Shown here: positions 26,705 through 35,348 of the stretch, piece after piece
How positions within the stretch are numbered: the first letter of the stretch is position 1
Layout: every line of letters begins with the position of its first letter
NCBI RefSeq assembly: GCF_012034335.1
Contig: NZ_JAATHJ010000023.1
Span: forward strand, 1-53,681
DNA from: Alkalicoccus luteus
GTDB lineage: Bacteria; Bacillota; Bacilli; Bacillales; Salisediminibacteriaceae
DNA length: 53,681 bases
Direction: 5' to 3'
Notes under the pieces: generated by a model
The model's input: the letters and a program-made list of their open reading frames with translations, nothing else
The model's database searches: none
Told to the model about the DNA's origin: nothing
Made by a program: the position numbers and the translations under genes

Positions 26705-27388
26705 TTATAAGGCTCCATACCGCTCATACCGTTTTTCGAGGTAGTTTTGCAGCAGTGTCATCACCGAACATACGGCCCAGTAAATCAGTGCAACGAGAAT
26801 GAACATCGTCATGTAATCCATTTCACGTCCCGCGACTATGCGGGAGAGCTGAAAAATCTCCGGCACCGTAATCATAGCTGCGAGAGAGGACGCTTTGATC
26901 AAATCTAAAAGGACGTTCGTCAGCGGAGGTACGGCAATTCTGGAGGCCTGAGGCAGAATAATCCGCCGCATCATTTTAGGATAGGAGAAGCCGAGTGAAC
27001 GCGCAGATTCCCACTGGCCTCGCGGAATCGCTGCAATCGCAGAGCGGTTAATTTCCGCCATGTAAGCTGCGCTGTTCAAGCTGAAGCCGATAATAGCGGC
27101 TGTAACCGCGGCGAACTCGATCCCGATGAAAGGAAGGCCGAAATAGAGCAGAAATAAAATAATAAGAATCGGAACGCCCCGCATAAACGAAATATAAACG
27201 CGTGCCGGCCACCGTAAATAGAAGCGGGGAGAAGCCCGTGCCACCGCAAGAAAGAGGCTAATCGCAAGTCCGATTGCCATGCTGACAAGAGAAATAAGCA
27301 GCGTAAGGCCGAGCCCCTGCAGCACGTAAGGAAGCGAATTCCATGCAAGCTCAATATCAAAAATATGATCCCAGCGAATAGAATTCAC
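26705..27388 (-). CDS. Amino-acid ABC transporter permease
   Basis: A 227-residue polar-amino-acid (HisM/GlnP family) permease with about five membrane helices. The N-terminus GLGLTLLISLVSMAIGL and the EAA loop, here in INRSAIAAIPRGQWESARSLG, are diagnostic. It is most like cystine permeases of Bacillus (TcyB/TcyL), but the solute is inferred. It begins at a GTG nine bases after AGGAGG, 21 bases after its binding-protein gene. The ATP-binding subunit is not adjacent. Confidence 0.88.
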   Translation of the reverse strand: MNSIRWDHIFDIELAWNSLPYVLQGLGLTLLISLVSMAIGLAISLFLAVARASPRFYLRWPARVYISFMRGVPILIILFLLYFGLPFIGIEFAAVTAAIIGFSLNSAAYMAEINRSAIAAIPRGQWESARSLGFSYPKMMRRIILPQASRIAVPPLTNVLLDLIKASSLAAMITVPEIFQLSRIVAGREMDYMTMFILVALIYWAVCSVMTLLQNYLEKRYERYGAL

Positions 27389-27409
27389 GTCCGGCTTCCT
27401 CCTTCCGAC

Positions 27410-28273
27410 TTATTCTTCAAGCTCATCCAGGTCCTCTTCTTCATCCATGAACGTTTCGTCATCGGCAAATTCGACATCCGGTTCCTGAGAAACATCCTGT
27501 CCGCCGAAGAATGTCTCGGACAATTCGGTGATAGTGCCGTCTTCCATCATTTCGGCAATTACATCATTGAGCTGGTCGCGAAGCTCTGTGTTGCCCTGCG
27601 CCATAATCATCGCCTGGTTGTTAGGGTGGTAAAACAAGTCCGGGTGCACGGTGACGTCAATTTCAGGAAGTGCTTCAACTGCAAGCGACTGCAGGTAGAA
27701 GTCGTTTAAGACGACGTCCGTTTCGCCTCGCTCCACGTCGCGCAGATACACATCGTTTGTAACGTTCTCATATATAACACCTTCAGCGCCGAACTCTTCG
27801 GAAATCTGCATGTAGATCGTGGTTGCTGCGCCGCCTGCACGTTTACCTTCGAGGTCATCCAGCGTTTCAATACCGGAAAGATCGTCTTCCCGCACCACCA
27901 TGCTTCCATATGAGAACTTATAAGGATCGGTAAAAAGGAAATTTTCTTCACGCGCCGGATTGACGTCAATGTCATTTACAGCAAGATCAACCTGGCCGTT
28001 GTTTATGGAAGTCAGCATACCGTCGAAGCCCATTTCCGTAAATTCAACGTCGAGATTCAGGCGCTCGGCCGCTTCTCTTACGACCTCAACTTCAAAACCG
28101 GTCAGTTCATCAGAATCTTCATCACGGAATGACGTCGGATAAAGCGTTCCGGAAGTAGCAACCTCGATGACGCCTTCTTCTTCAATCTGTTCCCACCCTG
28201 ATGCATCATCTGTAGTACCGCAGGCAGACAAAAGCAGAATTGCTCCGGCGCCTGTAAAAACTGTTTTCCTCAT
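27410..28273 (-). CDS. Amino-acid ABC transporter substrate-binding lipoprotein
   Basis: A 287-residue lipoprotein: the signal peptide ends in the lipobox LLSACG, and a family 3 solute-binding domain follows (GVIEVATSGTLYPTSF, LTGFEVEVVREAAERL, DGMLTSINNGQVDLAVNDI). It presents an amino acid, perhaps cystine, to the permease encoded downstream. The C-terminus has an unusual extra acidic tail (about the last 30 residues, ending EEEDLDELEE), consistent with a protein exposed to high salt. A TTGTAT-18-TATAAT promoter lies just upstream. Confidence 0.9.
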   Translation of the reverse strand: MRKTVFTGAGAILLLSACGTTDDASGWEQIEEEGVIEVATSGTLYPTSFRDEDSDELTGFEVEVVREAAERLNLDVEFTEMGFDGMLTSINNGQVDLAVNDIDVNPAREENFLFTDPYKFSYGSMVVREDDLSGIETLDDLEGKRAGGAATTIYMQISEEFGAEGVIYENVTNDVYLRDVERGETDVVLNDFYLQSLAVEALPEIDVTVHPDLFYHPNNQAMIMAQGNTELRDQLNDVIAEMMEDGTITELSETFFGGQDVSQEPDVEFADDETFMDEEEDLDELEE

Positions 28274-28289
28274 CTATGTGCCTCCTGTT

Positions 28290-28319
28290 ATTATAATCAG
28301 TGAAAAAGTGAACATACAA
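28290..28319 (-). promoter_or_regulatory. Sigma-A promoter of the ABC transporter genes
   Basis: On the minus strand TTGTAT and a perfect TATAAT are 18 bases apart, with the -10 box only 17 bases before the start codon, so the leader is very short. No riboswitch is visible before it. Confidence 0.7.
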
Positions 28320-28452
28320 AACATAGCATGTCACCTGTCGGTCTGGCAATGGAGCCGCTTCAAGTTCTCCCGCTGAAACTGAAACAGGGGGTTAAAAAGG
28401 ACCGATACAGGGTATAGAATGTTAGTTTATGGCCGGAAAGGAAGCGTTGAAG

Positions 28453-29010
28453 ATGGGACGAGCGAAAACTATCGATGAGGTGCAGCTTTTTCAGGAGACT
28501 GAAAAGCTGATACTGGAGTCCGGTTACGCCGGTTTTCACTTCAAAGCACTCTCAGAAAGGCTTGGTGTGGCAAGAAGCACGATTTACAACTACTATTCTA
28601 AAAAAGAAGAACTTATTACTGCTTTCATGGTTCACTTATTAGAGCAGGTCGTTGAAAATATGGATCGTGCGAGCCGTTCAGATGACCCGGTGCATGCGCT
28701 GATTCAGCTTTGGGGCCGCTACGCAAACATTCATCAAATGATGCAGGTGATGCCGTACATTGATAAAGAAGCCTCACCGAAAGTGCAAAAAAGTGTAGAA
28801 GCGATGTTTCAGCTTCTTCAAAAGATGCGGTCTAAGATAAAAGATATTCTGATCGAAGAACAGCAGCACGGGAGCGTCAGAGATGACGTTCCGCTTGATA
28901 CACTTGCAGGATTTGTCATGTCTGCTGTACAGATTCCGTACCGTCACCAATCAGAAGAAGAATGGGCGGAGGAAGTGTATAAGCTGATTCGGAGCGGTCT
29001 TTCTGCATAG
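28453..29010 (+). CDS. TetR-family regulator (YerO-like)
   Basis: A 185-residue TetR/AcrR repressor. The N-terminal helix-turn-helix covers about residues 25-48 (FKALSERLGVARSTIYNYYSKKEELI), and the C-terminal ligand domain is variable. It lies directly upstream of an RND pump, as yerO lies before swrC (yerP) in B. subtilis, so it probably represses that pump. The ATG at 28453 is eight bases after GGAAAGGAAG; the ATG at 28429 comes before that site. A palindrome before the pump gene is the likely operator. Confidence 0.85.
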   Translation: MGRAKTIDEVQLFQETEKLILESGYAGFHFKALSERLGVARSTIYNYYSKKEELITAFMVHLLEQVVENMDRASRSDDPVHALIQLWGRYANIHQMMQVMPYIDKEASPKVQKSVEAMFQLLQKMRSKIKDILIEEQQHGSVRDDVPLDTLAGFVMSAVQIPYRHQSEEEWAEEVYKLIRSGLSA

Positions 29011-29057
29011 CAGTGCATTCTGCTTTTCAAAAAGCCGCTTTTAACTTATAGTTATAA

Positions 29058-29073
29058 ATGACACTATTGTCAT
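29058..29073 (+). promoter_or_regulatory. Probable TetR operator before the RND pump gene
   Basis: ATGACA-CTAT-TGTCAT is a perfect 6+6 palindrome 20 bases before the pump start codon, next to an AT-rich -10-like region (TTATAAAT). Position and symmetry fit binding by the TetR protein encoded just upstream; binding is inferred. Confidence 0.6.
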
Positions 29074-29093
29074 AAAAATGGAGGGTCAGCAGC

Positions 29094-32000
29094 ATGATGG
29101 ACAAAATAATAACGAGACCAAAAATTACGATGATGTTTATCAGCATTTTTATTCTATTGGGAGTATTAACGCTTTTCCAGCTTCCACAGCGTGAAATACC
29201 TGAGATTTCCTTTGATGTCGGGAATATATCGACACCTTATCCGGGCGGCGCTCCTGAAGAGGTCGAGCAGCAGGTTACAGTGCCGCTTGAAGGAGCTATT
29301 GAGGGAATTGACGGTATTTCGGAGATTCAGTCGGTTTCCACCTCCGGCTTTTCCACGATTACAGTAGAGCTTGAGGACGGCGTGAACCGGAGCGAGGTTT
29401 TCACAGAAATCCAGCAGGCGATTGCACAAGCTGAAGGTGAACTGCCGGATACAGCGGAGCCGGAGTTTGCCGAAGTGGAGGGGCTCGGAGGTCTGTCGAG
29501 TTATCATGTGCTTGGCGACAACTACGAGGAGCTTTATGAACTTCGGGAGCTCATAGAAGAGTGGGAAGAAGAAATTGAATCGATTGCGGATGTCGCTTCT
29601 GTCGGCGTAAAAGGATTCCCCGATCAGCAGCTGCTGATCGATATTGATGCAGATGAACTGTTCGATGCAGGTCTGCAGCTGCCCGACGTAATCGATGCAG
29701 TCGAAGGAGAGCTGAACCCGCAGCCGCTCGGAATTCAGCAGGCAGATGGGGAAAACGTGCAGCTGGAGCTGTCCACGCTGCAAAGCTCTGACGATATTGA
29801 AGGCATTTTTATAGGAACTGATCTGGATGGAGACAGTGTTTACTTAGAAGACATTGCAGATGTCGGCATCGATCTGGATGTGCCGGATGATCTGATTTCA
29901 TTTGAAGAAACACCCGCGCTTGCTTTCACGGTCTTTCCGGAGGAAGGCGCCAATATTCCAACGCTCCATGATACGGTGGACGAACGAATGAATGAGCTGG
30001 CAGGAGAGCTGCCTTCCGGTGTTGAGTTGGACCTGTTCTATACACAGGTAACGATTGTAGATGAGATATTTGGTGATCTGGCACTGTCGTTTTTATTTGC
30101 GGCCGTTTCGGTCATCGTCGTGACGCTGCTCGGACTGAATATCTCGTCTGCTGTGATCGTTGCACTCGCGATCCCTACCTCCGTGTTCATCGGACTAATT
30201 CCGCTGCCGTTTGCAGGTGTCGATTTAAATCAGATTTCAATCATTGGTTTGATTGTCGCGCTCGGGATTCTCGTCGATGATGCGATTGTTGTAGGCGATA
30301 ACATACGCAACAAGTACCGGGAAGGGCTGGACCCGGTTAAAGGGGCGCTGACAGGCGTAAGAGAAGTGCGTACGTCGATCATTGTTTCAACGCTCACTAT
30401 TGTGTTTACCTTTTTGCCGCTCGTCTTTATTACTGGTGCAAACGGGAACTTTATCCGGGCGCTGCCGACGGTGCTGATCACGACAATTCTTGCTTCTACG
30501 ATTGTGGCATTGACATTCGTACCGATTTTCCTGATATGGAGAAGGCGGAAGCAGCTTACAAAAAAGGCCGGCTCACACCGTGCGGAAGTAGACGGTATTC
30601 TCGGCAGGCAGTTTAACTGGCTTGCAAACTGGTACAGTGACATTATCCTCGCGAAAGTGGTTCGGCATCCTTGGAAAGTTGCAATTTCCGGCCTTGTGGT
30701 TACCACCGCATTTTATGCGTTGATTCCTTTCATTCCTGTCGTCTTTTTCCCGAGCACGGACAGAGATGAAGTTACCGTAGAGCTCCGTATGCCGGCCGGC
30801 ACGTCGCTTGCAGAGACGGAGAATGTGCTGCAGGATATGCGGGATATGATTACGGCTGAAGATGAGAATGTGTATGAAACCGCTGTGTATGCCGGAGACG
30901 GACTGCCGCCGTTGTTTGGAGACGGGCTGGACAATACTGGAGAAGAAACTGGAAATATACTGCTGCGTGTAGAACGGGAAGCTCAGTCAGCTGAAGAAAC
31001 GATCGACCGTTGGACAGAACCGCTTCAGGAGGAATTCCCGGATGCGGAAATCGAACTCGGAACGATCGAAGCAGGTCCGCCTGTTGGAGCGCCAATTGCG
31101 CTTACCCTTCAAGGACCTGATGTGGATACGCTAATGGATATCAGCAGTGAACTTCAGGAGGAAATTGCAGATATTCCGGAAAGCGGAACCGTCCTCGATG
31201 ATCTTGGACCGCGACGGCCAACGCTAGTTTATGAGCCGGACCGGGATGAACTGGAAGAAAACGGACTGACGCCAGCTGACATCAGCGAGCAGATCGGCCT
31301 TAGAACAGAGGGCATTCCGCTGCTGACGTTCCGCACTGCTGAAGAGACAGTTGACTTGCAGCTGGCCTTGGACAGGGTGCCTCAGGGTGAAGACATTGAT
31401 ATCAGCGAAATTGAAGTGCCAAGCATGGAGCAGATGGAAGAAACCGGCGCTCCGGAACTGATCGCGCTTGATACACTCGTGAGTGAAGAACGAACGGAAG
31501 AGATCCCGCAAATCATCCGCGATGGTGGAGAACGGACGGTGACCGTTCGTGTCTTCCCCGGTGATGACGACAGTCAGGCGTTAGAAGACGAAATTGAAGG
31601 TATCATTGCAGAGGTGGAATCGGAATACAGCGATGAGTATACGATTAGCCTCGGCGGTGAAACCGAGCAGCGAACAGATTTCATTCTGGAGCTTGCCACG
31701 CTGTTTGTACTCGTTCTATTTCTGATTTACATCGTCATTGCGATTCAGTTTTATTCACTCGCGATGCCGTTTCTCGTCCTTTCGACGGTGCATATTGCCG
31801 CTTCGGGAGCGATCGTCGGCTTGTTCGTTACACAGACCGGACTTGGCTTTACCGCACTTCTGGGTATCGTTTCCCTGGCAGGTATCGTTGTCCGTAACTC
31901 GATCGTACTGCTGGAATTTATCCGCCAGCGCCGCGAGGAAGGCATGGGACTGCATGAATCGGTTATCGAAGCTGGACGCGTTCGACTGCGTCCTATCCTG

Positions 32001-32183
32001 TTGACTGCATTCACAGCGATCGGAGCACTGACCCCGGTTGCACTCAGCGGTGATGTGCTGTTCCAGCCGCTCTCTATTTCTATTATCGCAGGTCTGCTGT
32101 TTTCAGCAGTGCTGACGGTGATTATCGTACCGGCTCTCTACACGGCCTTTGCCGGAAGAGCCTTGAAAAAGCAAAACGCATAA
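29094..32183 (+). CDS. RND efflux pump permease (AcrB/SwrC-like)
   Basis: A 1029-residue inner-membrane proton antiporter with twelve expected helices and two large extracellular loops. A first helix (MMFISIFILLGVLTLF) precedes loop 1, and TM4 contains the proton-relay Asp pair in GILVDDAIVVGDN. The second half repeats the pattern and ends with VSLAGIVVRNSIVLLEFI and a basic tail. It is like B. subtilis SwrC (YerP), which exports surfactin and other amphiphiles; the substrate here is unknown. No membrane-fusion protein is adjacent, as is normal for this Gram-positive group. The GGAGGG site supports the ATG at 29094. Confidence 0.92.
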   Translation: MMDKIITRPKITMMFISIFILLGVLTLFQLPQREIPEISFDVGNISTPYPGGAPEEVEQQVTVPLEGAIEGIDGISEIQSVSTSGFSTITVELEDGVNRSEVFTEIQQAIAQAEGELPDTAEPEFAEVEGLGGLSSYHVLGDNYEELYELRELIEEWEEEIESIADVASVGVKGFPDQQLLIDIDADELFDAGLQLPDVIDAVEGELNPQPLGIQQADGENVQLELSTLQSSDDIEGIFIGTDLDGDSVYLEDIADVGIDLDVPDDLISFEETPALAFTVFPEEGANIPTLHDTVDERMNELAGELPSGVELDLFYTQVTIVDEIFGDLALSFLFAAVSVIVVTLLGLNISSAVIVALAIPTSVFIGLIPLPFAGVDLNQISIIGLIVALGILVDDAIVVGDNIRNKYREGLDPVKGALTGVREVRTSIIVSTLTIVFTFLPLVFITGANGNFIRALPTVLITTILASTIVALTFVPIFLIWRRRKQLTKKAGSHRAEVDGILGRQFNWLANWYSDIILAKVVRHPWKVAISGLVVTTAFYALIPFIPVVFFPSTDRDEVTVELRMPAGTSLAETENVLQDMRDMITAEDENVYETAVYAGDGLPPLFGDGLDNTGEETGNILLRVEREAQSAEETIDRWTEPLQEEFPDAEIELGTIEAGPPVGAPIALTLQGPDVDTLMDISSELQEEIADIPESGTVLDDLGPRRPTLVYEPDRDELEENGLTPADISEQIGLRTEGIPLLTFRTAEETVDLQLALDRVPQGEDIDISEIEVPSMEQMEETGAPELIALDTLVSEERTEEIPQIIRDGGERTVTVRVFPGDDDSQALEDEIEGIIAEVESEYSDEYTISLGGETEQRTDFILELATLFVLVLFLIYIVIAIQFYSLAMPFLVLSTVHIAASGAIVGLFVTQTGLGFTALLGIVSLAGIVVRNSIVLLEFIRQRREEGMGLHESVIEAGRVRLRPILLTAFTAIGALTPVALSGDVLFQPLSISIIAGLLFSAVLTVIIVPALYTAFAGRALKKQNA

Positions 32184-32197
32184 GCCGCTCTCAATTG

Positions 32198-32236
32198 GAG
32201 GCACCGGAACTTTATGTTCTGGTGCCTCTTTTTTTT
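32198..32236 (+). terminator. Terminator of the RND pump gene
   Basis: GAGGCACCGGAAC pairs with GTTCTGGTGCCTC and is followed by nine T. Confidence 0.9.
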
Positions 32237-32539
32237 ATGGCTGCAGCAGAATCAAAAGCTGAAGCGAATACTTGTAGAAAAGTGCCGGGGGTTTGATCGG
32301 CTGTTATTTGACCAGAAAGCGGAACAGCATAAAACAGAATACAACAGGGGGCATGAGAAAATGGAAGCATACGGAACGCTGTTCAGAGGGCAGCAGCTTG
32401 TTAAAGGAGGAAGCTTGCACGGATTGGTTTTCAGGAATTTCAATAGTTGAGAAGCAAGCGGTCCTGCAAATAGGTCAGTTGCTTTTTTTACTGAAAAAGA
32501 GTAAGACTAAAGAAACGCCACAGTTTGGAGGTAGTAACC
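32237..32539. other. Gap before the response regulator gene
   Basis: About 300 bases without a supported gene; overlapping short frames have cysteine/serine-rich, unconvincing translations. The promoter of the two-component genes must lie here, but no clear -35/-10 pair or direct-repeat box like that at 36.18 kb was found. GGAGG at 32527 is the ribosome binding site of the next gene. Confidence 0.4.
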
Positions 32540-33235
32540 GTGACAGACCGTATTCTGATCGTAGAAGATGAAGAAAAAATTGCAAGAGTGCTGCAGCTTG
32601 AGCTTCAGTACGAAGGATATGAAGCAGATGTTGTTCATGACGGAATGGATGCGTGGCTGCAGATACAGGATCAAAGCTATCATCTGTATATATTGGATGT
32701 TATGCTGCCGGGTTTGAGCGGAATTGAATTGCTGAGGCGTATACGCAGAGAAAACAAGCAGGTGCCGGTGCTCATGCTGACAGCGCGTGATGCCACTGTA
32801 GATAAAGTGACCGGATTGGACCAGGGAGCCGACGACTACGTGACAAAACCATTTGATATGGAAGAGCTGCTTGCCCGCGTACGAGTGCTTTTAAGGCGCA
32901 ACGGCAACCGGTCAGACGGTCAGCAGGATGAAATGCTGACGTTTCAGGATGTGGAAATTAATCTCCCGAGAAGAGAAGCGAGGCGAGGAGGGGAAAAGCT
33001 GGAGCTGACTCCCAGAGAGTATGACCTGCTCGTGTATTTTATGGAAAATCCATACCGGGTTCTGTCCAGAGAGCAGCTAATGGACCGCGTCTGGGGGTTT
33101 GATTATGCCGGAGAAACCAACGTTGTCGATGTGTATGTGAGGTATTTGCGGCAAAAGGTGGATAAACCGTTCGATCGATCGTATGTGCACACAGTGCGCG
33201 GAGTCGGCTATGTGCTGAAGGATGACGCCGAATGA
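32540..33235 (+). CDS. OmpR/PhoB-family response regulator (YkoG-like)
   Basis: A 231-residue regulator. The receiver domain has the acidic pocket VEDEEK, the phosphoacceptor Asp in YILDVMLPG (about residue 53) and the Lys in VTKPF. The C-terminal winged helix (LTPREYDLLVYFMENP to VRGVGYVL) is of the OmpR type, which binds tandem direct repeats. The GTG at 32540 follows GGAGG by eight bases and starts TDRILIVEDE. It overlaps the kinase gene by ATGA. The order regulator-kinase-PepSY protein resembles ykoGHI of B. subtilis. A matching repeat box lies before the second PepSY gene. Confidence 0.92.
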   Translation: MTDRILIVEDEEKIARVLQLELQYEGYEADVVHDGMDAWLQIQDQSYHLYILDVMLPGLSGIELLRRIRRENKQVPVLMLTARDATVDKVTGLDQGADDYVTKPFDMEELLARVRVLLRRNGNRSDGQQDEMLTFQDVEINLPRREARRGGEKLELTPREYDLLVYFMENPYRVLSREQLMDRVWGFDYAGETNVVDVYVRYLRQKVDKPFDRSYVHTVRGVGYVLKDDAE

Positions 33236-34587
33236 AACTTGCACAGCGGATGACGCTATATTCTACTGGCTTGCTGCTGTTAATCCTGATCGTCGTTAAT
33301 ATTGGTATTTATCTCGTATTCCAGCAAAACCTGATGGAGGGGGAACAAAATCGGACGCTTGAACAGGCGCGAACGATGACAGAGGCTGTCAGTTCACAGC
33401 CGGACCAGAATCCGGCTTCTTTTCTGGAATCCTACGTTTCAGGAGACAGCATGATTCGGGTTATCAGTCCGGAGGGGAGCAGTCTTCTTACAGTGACGAC
33501 TCAAAATACGGAGCTTGCAACGATTCCTGTCACCGATCCGCAGCCTGGCAGAGAGGAGACCCGTGTTTTTGAATTTGCCGGCTCCTCCTATGCCGCAGCT
33601 CAGGTTCCGCTGCTGTGGGAAGAAGGGGCAGTTGTCACGCTGGAAGTGACCGAGCCGATGCCTATGTATGAAGAAACGCTGCAAATTCTCCGCTTCGTGC
33701 TGATTCTGGCCACAGCCGTGATCGTGCTTCCTTCTTTTCTTGCAGCCCGTTCACTCAGCCGTTTTGTTTTGCGGCCTGTGCAGGCGCTCGTCGCTACAAT
33801 GAAGCAGATTGAAGAGCAGGGAACCTTTAAAAAAATCGAACCAGATACGAAGCGAAAAGACGAGCTTGCAGATATGGGACGGACCTTCAATCATATGATT
33901 GACCTGCTGCGGGAAAACTATGAAAAGCAGCAGCAGTTTGTCTCGGATGCTTCTCATGAATTGAAAACGCCGCTGACGGTGATCGACAGCTATGCACAGC
34001 TGTTAAAGCGACGCGGCCGTGATAAGCCGGAAGTAGTCGATGAAGCCGTTGAAGCGATCTCTTCCGAGGCACAGCGAATGAAAGAAATGACGAATCAGAT
34101 GCTGGCGCTTGCCTCCGGTGAAAACAGGGCGGTCGAAAAAGAGCCGGTCCGGCCGGGCCCTGTTTTTGCTGATACTGCGCGACAGCTGTCGGTTGCATAC
34201 AGCCGTCCGGTACACGTTGATGCAGATGAAACAGCTGTTATAAAAGGAAACGAGCTTCAGCTGAAGCAGCTTGCCTATCTGCTGATTGAAAACGCACTGA
34301 AATACAGCTCAGAGGACGTTTCTGTATCTGTAAAAAGAGGTGCCGATGGTGTGACTTGTACAGTGACAGATAAAGGGATTGGTATTGCAGAAGAAGACCT
34401 GCCGTATATTTTCGACCGATTTTACCGAGTCGATAAGGCACGGACGAGAGCGAGCGGCGGCACTGGTCTCGGACTGTCTATCGCAAAGGAAATTACGGAA
34501 TCACATGAAGGCCGTATTCACGTGGAAAGTAAGCTTGAACAAGGAACAACGTTCACGGTTTTATTTCCTGAGGAGGAAGAGGCATGA
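33232..34587 (+). CDS. Sensor histidine kinase (YkoH-like)
   Basis: A 451-residue membrane kinase. A first helix (about residues 11-31), an extracellular sensor loop of some 120 residues and a second helix (about 153-172) are followed by a HAMP domain. The H box is SDASHELKTPLTVIDSY, the N box IENALKYS, and the G boxes DKGIGIAEEDLP and GGTGLGLSIAKE. It should phosphorylate the regulator encoded just before it. The signal is unknown, although the PepSY neighbours suggest an envelope or protease-related cue. It overlaps both neighbours by ATGA. Confidence 0.92.
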   Translation: MKLAQRMTLYSTGLLLLILIVVNIGIYLVFQQNLMEGEQNRTLEQARTMTEAVSSQPDQNPASFLESYVSGDSMIRVISPEGSSLLTVTTQNTELATIPVTDPQPGREETRVFEFAGSSYAAAQVPLLWEEGAVVTLEVTEPMPMYEETLQILRFVLILATAVIVLPSFLAARSLSRFVLRPVQALVATMKQIEEQGTFKKIEPDTKRKDELADMGRTFNHMIDLLRENYEKQQQFVSDASHELKTPLTVIDSYAQLLKRRGRDKPEVVDEAVEAISSEAQRMKEMTNQMLALASGENRAVEKEPVRPGPVFADTARQLSVAYSRPVHVDADETAVIKGNELQLKQLAYLLIENALKYSSEDVSVSVKRGADGVTCTVTDKGIGIAEEDLPYIFDRFYRVDKARTRASGGTGLGLSIAKEITESHEGRIHVESKLEQGTTFTVLFPEEEEA

Positions 34588-35288
34588 CACGAAAAACCAT
34601 TCAACTGATCTTGATACCCTCTGCTGCCGTGGCTGCTTTAGCGGCTGTTCTCTTCCTGTTTTTCCAGCAGGAAGAAGCGATTGAAGGAAGTGCGGTGATT
34701 GAAACATTGGAGAATCGGTATCAGGCAGAGGTATCTAACTTATACTTGGAAGCGGACGGCTATCATGCTTCCTTTGAAACAGCATCGGGCGAATATGAAG
34801 CGATCATCGATCCGGTTACGGGTGAGGTGCTTGCACTCGAGCAGATAAGGGTGCTGGAGGAGACCGAAGAAACGGCGTCTCAGGACATTTTAACAGAAGA
34901 AGAAATACGTTCCATCACGGAGGATACCGTATCCGGTGAGGTAGACGTAACAGCGGTTGAATTGGAAGATGAGGACGGAGCACCGCACTACAGCGTTGCG
35001 TTTCAAGTAGATAACCGAAGCGGGAGACTTGAAATTGATGCGCTTAGCGGTGCTGTCGATTTATTTACGCTCGAAGAAGAAGCCTCGCTGGAGCCGCTCT
35101 CAGAAGAGGAGGCCGTCGCTATAGCACTTGAGGAGCATCAGGGCGAGGTAGACGACATTGATCTTGAAGAAGAGAATGGAAGACTCGTGTTTGAAATCGA
35201 GATTGAAAATGGAGAAGGCGGCGTAGATGCTGATATTGTAATTGACGCATACACGGGTGAAGTGCTGTCCGTTATTTATGATGATTGA
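34584..35288 (+). CDS. Membrane-anchored PepSY-domain protein 1
   Basis: A 234-residue protein with one N-terminal membrane helix (LILIPSAAVAALAAVLFLFF) and an extracellular, extremely acidic part. Three PepSY-like units are visible, each ending in a strand such as DPVTGEVLALE, DALSGAVDLF or DAYTGEVLSV. PepSY domains are thought to inhibit or modulate proteases and to bind metals at the cell surface. It is translationally coupled to the kinase gene. Its closest relative in the window is PepSY protein 3, with the same layout and similar phrases (NRYQAEV/SRYQGEV, VDDIDLEEENGRLVFEIE), so the two are paralogues. Confidence 0.82.
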   Translation: MTRKTIQLILIPSAAVAALAAVLFLFFQQEEAIEGSAVIETLENRYQAEVSNLYLEADGYHASFETASGEYEAIIDPVTGEVLALEQIRVLEETEETASQDILTEEEIRSITEDTVSGEVDVTAVELEDEDGAPHYSVAFQVDNRSGRLEIDALSGAVDLFTLEEEASLEPLSEEEAVAIALEEHQGEVDDIDLEEENGRLVFEIEIENGEGGVDADIVIDAYTGEVLSVIYDD

Positions 35289-35295
35289 TCGACTG

Positions 35296-35325
35296 ACCGC
35301 CTTTGACTGAAGTCAAAGGCGGTTT
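35296..35325 (+). terminator. Terminator of the two-component operon (first of two near-identical copies)
   Basis: ACCGCCTTTGAC and GTCAAAGGCGGT form a twelve-base-pair stem around TGAA, followed by TT. The same 30-base sequence with one change occurs again at 36006. Confidence 0.85.
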
Positions 35326-35348
35326 CAAGCAGTTGACAAAGTCCATCA

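Noticed and set aside
32214-32571. Two short frames between the RND pump and the response regulator
   Set aside because: They begin inside the terminator or lack a binding site, and the products match nothing recognisable.
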